In this document: positions 58,831-64,000 of the stretch, piece after piece | How the letters are laid out: every line of letters starts with the position of its first letter | How positions within the stretch are numbered: position 1 is the first letter of the stretch | DNA from: Symsagittifera roscoffensis | Taxonomy: Eukaryota > Xenacoelomorpha > Acoela > Convolutidae | Assembly (NCBI RefSeq): GCF_963678635.1 | Contig: NC_087069.1 | Coordinates: forward strand, 30,482,776-30,546,775 | Direction: 5' to 3' | DNA: 64,000 bases | Program-made: the position numbers and the translations under genes | Notes under the pieces: model-generated | What the model was told of the DNA's origin: nothing | The model's database searches: none | What the model saw: the letters and a program-made list of their open reading frames with translations, nothing else

Positions 58831-59084
58831 AAAAATTGAAGTAAAATTACAAGAAGTGTTTTAAGACAGAATTAAGATAGAACAAGACTAATTGGAACCA
58901 GGTACGGTTGAGACCACAAATAAGGAAAGTTTCTCGAAAAGTTAATAAAGAGAACTGAAACAAGGTTTTCACCACGTTGTATATTTTTTTTAAGAAATAT
59001 TTTTTTTTCTCGAAAGATTTTATTCTTAGAATAGGATTGTGTATATAGTAAAATTGTAAATAAGAGCAATTGTAAATAGAAATA

Positions 59085-62000
59085 ATGAGGCGGAGCAGGG
59101 TACCGGTAGCTGAAAAAAGACCTACCGAAGCAAAGTATAATTCGTCGCTACGCAAAACAACATCAATGGGCCCAAAGACAACAAAGAAGAACTTTTCAGT
59201 TAACATGGTCAGCACAAGGAGTACAGCGGAGAACAGGGCAAAAGAGGGCACGGAAGGGGAACGAGTGGAACCCACCATCGAGATTGATCTAGAGACACCC
59301 GATCAAAGCGTAGATGAACTGGAGAAGAAGACGACGGAGTCAACTCCAATGCCCAATGCAGAAGAACCAAACCAGAAACCCATAGAGTTCTCACCAATAG
59401 ACGATGTGGAAGATGCAATAGGCAACACCGAAGAAACGGTGAAAGAAGAATCCCAAGTAAAAAAGACATCTTTTACAGAAAGGTTGGCGATGATGGTCGG
59501 AATAAAAACGAAAGAGAACGTGACTGAAGAACCAAAAGCTGAAAGAGCACGAACATTTGGGACAGTGAGCACGAAGACGACAGAAGCCAATCCGAGAGAG
59601 GAACAAACTAAAGCAGAAGCAACGGCCGAAGAAAGATCAACGGCTGACCATGAAGAGGCTACTCTTGAGCTAGGTGACTTGATGGCAAAACTGAATCAGA
59701 TCGACAAAAAGCTGAAGCACAGCGAAGAGGACAGAGAAGTGATAAGAAAAGAATTAAGACACAACAAACACGAGTATCTGGATAGTTATTTTAACCTGGC
59801 TAAGGCAACAGACGAGAGCCTCAAGGAGATGACAGATAAGGTAGAAGCCACCAATAAAGAACAAGAAGGGAACATCAAAAAAGATTTGCAACAGTTGAAA
59901 AACCGATATGATGATGTCAACAGCCAAATAGGTAGCCTGGAAAAGAGGCTGGACACAATGAGCAAGAATCAGGCCGAAAGTTCAGGTGCAATACAGACGA
60001 AATTGGATGCAATCTTGAGAAATTCTACCTCACAAGAAAGACCGGCAGCGGATCGCACGCAAGGCACCAGAGTTGACTTTGTGGAACCACAAAGGGGCAA
60101 ACGGCAATCGACACCGTTGCCCTTAACCCGGAATACGGTGAGCATAGCACCAACGGCTGATAAAACAATCATGAAAAGTGGGAATTCAAACACAACGAGT
60201 GGTCCGGGGGACTCAACAGCTAGCAGCAACGCAGGTCCGGATGCCATGACATGGGCAAGCACTTGGGAGATGATGAACAGGACTCTAGAGGCCTTCGCCA
60301 CGAGGAACACTAACTCGAGCGATAGGAGAGACGGAAAATCAAGGAAAACTTTCAAGAAGCCAAAAGAATTCAAAGACGACTCAGATGGATGCATTGACAC
60401 GTGGGTGGAAGTGATGAGATTAAATCTAGAACAAGATAACTTAAATGATGAAAGGCAAGCATGCACAGCCATACTCAGTAACCTGGAAGGCACGGCATTG
60501 AAATGCGTGGTTGCAAAGAAAGAAGAAGAACGCGATACCGCGGACAAGATCTTCGAGATATTGCTGAATCGATTCGGGTCAGGCATGAAGGGTCACCAAG
60601 CGATGATGCGATTTGAAAAGAGAAGGCAGAGGGACGACGAGTCAATAGATCGGTTCCTAGATGATCTCGAGAGCTTGAGAAGAAGGAGTGACCCAGAGGA
60701 GTCGACAAATAGAAGAAACTTTAGCATTGCCTCGAAGTTCATTGATGGGGTAAAAAGTGACGACTTAAGGACAATGTTAGCAACATACTACACATTGTCG
60801 AAAGACAGCGCACCAACCCCAGAAGAAATGAGACAGAAATCAAGGGAATACATGCTGATGAAACCCAAGAAATACTCGTATTCAGAAAACAGGAACACGC
60901 AAGGGGGAAGTCAACCGCAGAGGTCGTCATGGTACAAACCTAGAGATGACATGGACAAGCGCAGATCATGCGCGAACTGCGGGTCGGCGGATCACCACGT
61001 GGCTGACTGCACAACATACAAACAAGGCATGAAGAGTCTAGGATATGCACCAGATGAGGAGGACATGAGCCAGATGGAGGAACACGAGTACTATAGTGGC
61101 TTAATCATCAAGATAGGCGCAAGATGCTTCTTCTGTAACCAGGAGGGGCACTTCCGAATGGATTGTCCCTTGTTCTGGGAAGCGGTCAAGGACCAGAGTC
61201 ACCCTAAACATAAGTTGGCATTAGCGGCGGTGCAGAATCAGCGGAACAGGCAAAACGAATTTGAATCGAGGAACTTAGGAGCACCAAGCACGGAATTGCC
61301 GACGAAGACAGTGAAAGCTGTATCACATGTTAATGATGCCATAGAATCCGCGGCAGGGATCTCTCTAGAGATAAATTATGAGAAAGCGGCGACGGAAGCA
61401 ATTGCCAAAGTGAAACAGGATCTGGCTGCGAAAGAAATAGAGCAACGACTAAAGCTGGAGATAGAAAGACAGAATTTTAACGAAGCATTAACCGGATCGA
61501 AACAAATACCAGAGGCTGTACCAGGCTCAACAAAGACCGGGAATTGCAATACTGTGAAAATGGTGACAGGTAAACCTTTTGGCATATCGAAAATCGGGGC
61601 AAGGGTAATGTCGATAATCACAGTGGGCGGCCACGAGGTAACCAGAAACTTGAGCGAGCCGAGCGACCAGACGATAATGCACATTGACGTGTATGCAGAC
61701 TATTTGAGTGGTATAAGCCCACAAACGACTTCTAGAGCACTGAGAGCACTACTCATGAGAGGGGGCAGCAAGTCGGTACGTGTTGATAGCAGATATACTG
61801 AAGCTTACGGTCCACACGAGGTGATGCTAAATATAGATGGGATTAACATCTATACCAAGACGATGATAACATGTGACGAAGACCTAATTGGACAAATCTA
61901 CGTAGGGAAAGAAGAATTGAAAGTGAGATCGATTGGACACTGCGCCATGCTTGAGGAAGATGCAATGCACATCGGGACGGAGGCAGATGTGACAGGGCAC

Positions 62001-64000
62001 GTGCTGGATATAAGTGGCAAAAAGACTCAGTTGCGTGGGTTGCTTGACACGGGAGCAGTCTTGAGCGTTATACCAATCGAAACTTGGGAGAAGATGGGCT
62101 TTGACAAAGGTGACTTGATAGACTCGAGAATACGGCTGTCAGCTGCAAACAAAGGGGCCCTACGGGTGCTGGGCAGGACGCCGATAATAGCCCTCAATTT
62201 GGGGGAACGTAACCTGTGGATGAGCTTTATCGTGGTAGAAAACCTAGATGAATCTGACCAATTCATTTTGGGCAGAGACTTCATCAGGAATTTCGACGTA
62301 ACGATTGATCTGAATAACGCAATGTTCAGGATACGGAACCCGGATAGGAGGTACGCAATCAAACCGGTAAATTTAATAATGGCAAATGAAAACAAAGCAC
62401 CGGTATTCTTGAGTAGGAGGGTGAGGCTAAAAGCTAATGAAGCGGCAGTCGTAAGTTTGAGGATGAAAAATTACAATGAACTAAGTGACAACAAGCAAGT
62501 GTGCATAGTTCCGAATCCTAATAGTCAAAGTGCTGCTGTTTTAGGAAGATCATTTTCGATAACGAAGAGCGGCCTCTGCGTCAGTGTCTTGTTGAATACC
62601 CTTGATATACCGATCACGATACAGAGAGGGAGGAAACTGGGATATGCTTTACCGGTTAAAACTCGATATGAAACAATTGAGAACTCAAAACAAAATGAAG
62701 TTGTTGATTGTCCCAATCACAGGGACAAAATTTGTATCTTGAGACGATTGCAGAAAATAAAAGATTCTTCAGGTCTTATTAAATCACTTAAGTCAGAAAC
62801 GGATGATGGTCTTTCGAGCTGTTCGAACTTTCCAGAGCGACCCACACTAGATGAAATGCAAAATGAAAAACCGGTCCTGCCGGAGATTGAACATTTGAGG
62901 GGCAAACTGAAAGATGAACAGCTCGAAGCCATCAAGGACGTACTAGAGCGGAACGAGGAAAATTTTTCGAGGCATAAGGCGGATATCGGGTGTTGTAATT
63001 TCGTTGAGCATGAAATAGAACTTGAGGAAAACGCGGTACCACACAGGGAGGGGGCGAGGCGCATGACCCCACACAAATCGGACGCGTGTAGAAAAGAGAT
63101 CGAGACGTTACTAGAGTATGACATGATAGAACCATCCAAGTCACCGTGGGCGTGTGGAGTAGTGATGGCCAAAAAGAAAGGCGACCAGTTGAGGTTTTGT
63201 TGTGACTTTCGATACCTGAACTCCGTCACGGTGAAGGATGCCTATCCCATACCTAGGATTGATGAGAGCCTCTCGAAGTTAGGTGATGCAAAATTTTTTA
63301 CGACTCTTGATTTAGGCTCGGCCTTTTGGCAAGTACCACTAAGGAAGCAGGACAGGGACAAGACAGGGTTTGCCTGCGAGTTGGGTCTGTTTCAATGGAA
63401 ACGGATGCCGTTTGGACTTTGCAATGCCACAGCCACGTTTCAGCGGTTGATGGCACACGCGCTGATAGGCGTAACGAAGAAGTATGGCAACCTGGTAATG
63501 TGCTACGTGGATGACGTGGTAATAGCGACGCCAACACTGGAAGACCACATTGAGAGACTAGACGAAGTGTTTGCATGCATGAAGAGGTCGGGGCTAAAGT
63601 GTAAACCATCAAAGTGCGAGATACTCAAGGACTCAATAAAATACTTGGGCAGGATGGTAGACAAGCACGGCATCAGACCTGATACGGACGCCGTGGAAGC
63701 AGTCCTGACCTGGAAATCACCGAAGACAGAGCACCAGTTGATGAGCTTCCTGGGTTTCGCTAACTATTATAGAGAGTTCATCAAAGGCTATGCAGACAAG
63801 GTATACCCGATGCAACAATTAATGAGACACAAGGGCAAGAAGTTCACGTGGAACAACGCAGCAGAAGAGTCATTCCAGAGGATAAAGAAAGAGCTATGTG
63901 AGGCACCAGTACTGGGTATGCCGACTGAGAAAGGGATGTACGTGCTGGACACGGATGCGTCGGTGGTCGCGATTTCTGGGATTCTCCACCAAGAACAAGA
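59085..64000 (+). CDS. gag-pol: Ty3/gypsy Gag-Pol polyprotein, intact, runs off the right edge
   Basis: Open from ATG 59085 (in-frame TAA at 59073) to the window end: at least 1638 codons with no stop. Residues 1-195 are charged and low-complexity, 195-315 coiled coil and 420-596 a capsid-like region. Zinc knuckles follow: CANCGSADHHVADC (629-642) and CFFCNQEGHFRMDC (681-694), both CX2CX4HX4C. Then comes aspartic protease LLDTGAVLSVIP (Asp-988). The RT spans about 1330-1510 with LDLGSAFWQV (Asp-1409) and YVDD (1474-1477). Next come FLGFANYYREF and the start of RNase H, with Asp-1624 in DTDAS. Integrase should follow beyond the edge. Gag and Pol share one frame with no shift or stop between knuckles and protease. 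All visible catalytic residues are present, so the element is young and may be active. Overlapping minus-strand frames (59209-63612) are shadows. Confidence 0.93.
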   Translation, partial: MRRSRVPVAEKRPTEAKYNSSLRKTTSMGPKTTKKNFSVNMVSTRSTAENRAKEGTEGERVEPTIEIDLETPDQSVDELEKKTTESTPMPNAEEPNQKPIEFSPIDDVEDAIGNTEETVKEESQVKKTSFTERLAMMVGIKTKENVTEEPKAERARTFGTVSTKTTEANPREEQTKAEATAEERSTADHEEATLELGDLMAKLNQIDKKLKHSEEDREVIRKELRHNKHEYLDSYFNLAKATDESLKEMTDKVEATNKEQEGNIKKDLQQLKNRYDDVNSQIGSLEKRLDTMSKNQAESSGAIQTKLDAILRNSTSQERPAADRTQGTRVDFVEPQRGKRQSTPLPLTRNTVSIAPTADKTIMKSGNSNTTSGPGDSTASSNAGPDAMTWASTWEMMNRTLEAFATRNTNSSDRRDGKSRKTFKKPKEFKDDSDGCIDTWVEVMRLNLEQDNLNDERQACTAILSNLEGTALKCVVAKKEEERDTADKIFEILLNRFGSGMKGHQAMMRFEKRRQRDDESIDRFLDDLESLRRRSDPEESTNRRNFSIASKFIDGVKSDDLRTMLATYYTLSKDSAPTPEEMRQKSREYMLMKPKKYSYSENRNTQGGSQPQRSSWYKPRDDMDKRRSCANCGSADHHVADCTTYKQGMKSLGYAPDEEDMSQMEEHEYYSGLIIKIGARCFFCNQEGHFRMDCPLFWEAVKDQSHPKHKLALAAVQNQRNRQNEFESRNLGAPSTELPTKTVKAVSHVNDAIESAAGISLEINYEKAATEAIAKVKQDLAAKEIEQRLKLEIERQNFNEALTGSKQIPEAVPGSTKTGNCNTVKMVTGKPFGISKIGARVMSIITVGGHEVTRNLSEPSDQTIMHIDVYADYLSGISPQTTSRALRALLMRGGSKSVRVDSRYTEAYGPHEVMLNIDGINIYTKTMITCDEDLIGQIYVGKEELKVRSIGHCAMLEEDAMHIGTEADVTGHVLDISGKKTQLRGLLDTGAVLSVIPIETWEKMGFDKGDLIDSRIRLSAANKGALRVLGRTPIIALNLGERNLWMSFIVVENLDESDQFILGRDFIRNFDVTIDLNNAMFRIRNPDRRYAIKPVNLIMANENKAPVFLSRRVRLKANEAAVVSLRMKNYNELSDNKQVCIVPNPNSQSAAVLGRSFSITKSGLCVSVLLNTLDIPITIQRGRKLGYALPVKTRYETIENSKQNEVVDCPNHRDKICILRRLQKIKDSSGLIKSLKSETDDGLSSCSNFPERPTLDEMQNEKPVLPEIEHLRGKLKDEQLEAIKDVLERNEENFSRHKADIGCCNFVEHEIELEENAVPHREGARRMTPHKSDACRKEIETLLEYDMIEPSKSPWACGVVMAKKKGDQLRFCCDFRYLNSVTVKDAYPIPRIDESLSKLGDAKFFTTLDLGSAFWQVPLRKQDRDKTGFACELGLFQWKRMPFGLCNATATFQRLMAHALIGVTKKYGNLVMCYVDDVVIATPTLEDHIERLDEVFACMKRSGLKCKPSKCEILKDSIKYLGRMVDKHGIRPDTDAVEAVLTWKSPKTEHQLMSFLGFANYYREFIKGYADKVYPMQQLMRHKGKKFTWNNAAEESFQRIKKELCEAPVLGMPTEKGMYVLDTDASVVAISGILHQEQ

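Larger units (their letters stand above)
55608..59084 (+). other. Probable LTR/leader region of the Ty3/gypsy element at the right edge
   Basis: Composition shifts to higher GC near 55.6 kb. A TATA-like AT stretch (about 56889-56905) and AATAAA (56972-56977) could be the U3/R part of a 5' LTR, with TGTTGTGACTGG at about 55947 as a possible LTR start. The 3' LTR lies outside the window, so ends and primer binding site cannot be fixed. The region also holds repeats, G-runs and the minisatellite described separately. The short frames here are chance or repeat products. Confidence 0.4.

Noticed and set aside
59209-63612. Many minus-strand ORFs of 60-205 codons
   Set aside because: Antisense shadows of the intact Gag-Pol frame.

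Overview
The window is animal nuclear DNA, mostly AT-rich. Two recognisable protein-coding genes carry spliceosomal introns: BTF3 and a mitochondrial class I release factor. They lie in a landscape of Ty3/gypsy, BEL/Pao, two kinds of RT-bearing LINE-like element, MITEs and tRNA-derived short repeats. I cannot assign a phylum from the sequence; nothing here is bacterial or viral genomic DNA as such.

1-23400 is a tandem array of one long-dead Ty3/gypsy-type retroelement that has an envelope-like third reading region. The complete unit is about 7.82 kb (13733-21552); the other copies are internally deleted or truncated. All copies share the same disabling lesions, so the array was amplified after the element died. 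No LTR and no gag/protease region are recognisable inside the unit. 23400-27388 has the same G-poor plus strand and may be a diverged relative, but I identify nothing in it with confidence.

27389-33143 is a decayed BEL/Pao element: a 295-bp 5' LTR, a Lys-type primer binding site, DUF1759-type gag, RT, RNase H and integrase, and a truncated 3' LTR. 33144-42110 is a two-and-a-bit-copy array of a composite repeat in the fixed order P-Q-R-S. It contains several tRNA-like promoter modules and a nested head-to-tail run of the R module.

42111-52800 is the gene-bearing part, and both genes lie on the minus strand. BTF3 is 161 aa in three coding exons, with two MITEs in its long first coding intron, each flanked by a 9-bp target duplication. 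The release factor is 365 aa in four exons, with an unusual sequence around the GGQ motif. Scattered SINE-like repeats lie between them.

52808-55607 is a truncated RT-element fragment split by a second LINE fragment whose 5' end forms a large inverted repeat. From about 55.6 kb the composition becomes more GC-rich. 55608-59084 looks like the LTR/leader region of a young Ty3/gypsy element, with G-runs, a 70-80-bp repeat and a roughly 44-copy minisatellite. It is followed at 59085 by an uninterrupted Gag-Pol frame that runs off the right edge (at least 1638 codons: two zinc knuckles, DTG protease, YVDD RT and the start of RNase H).
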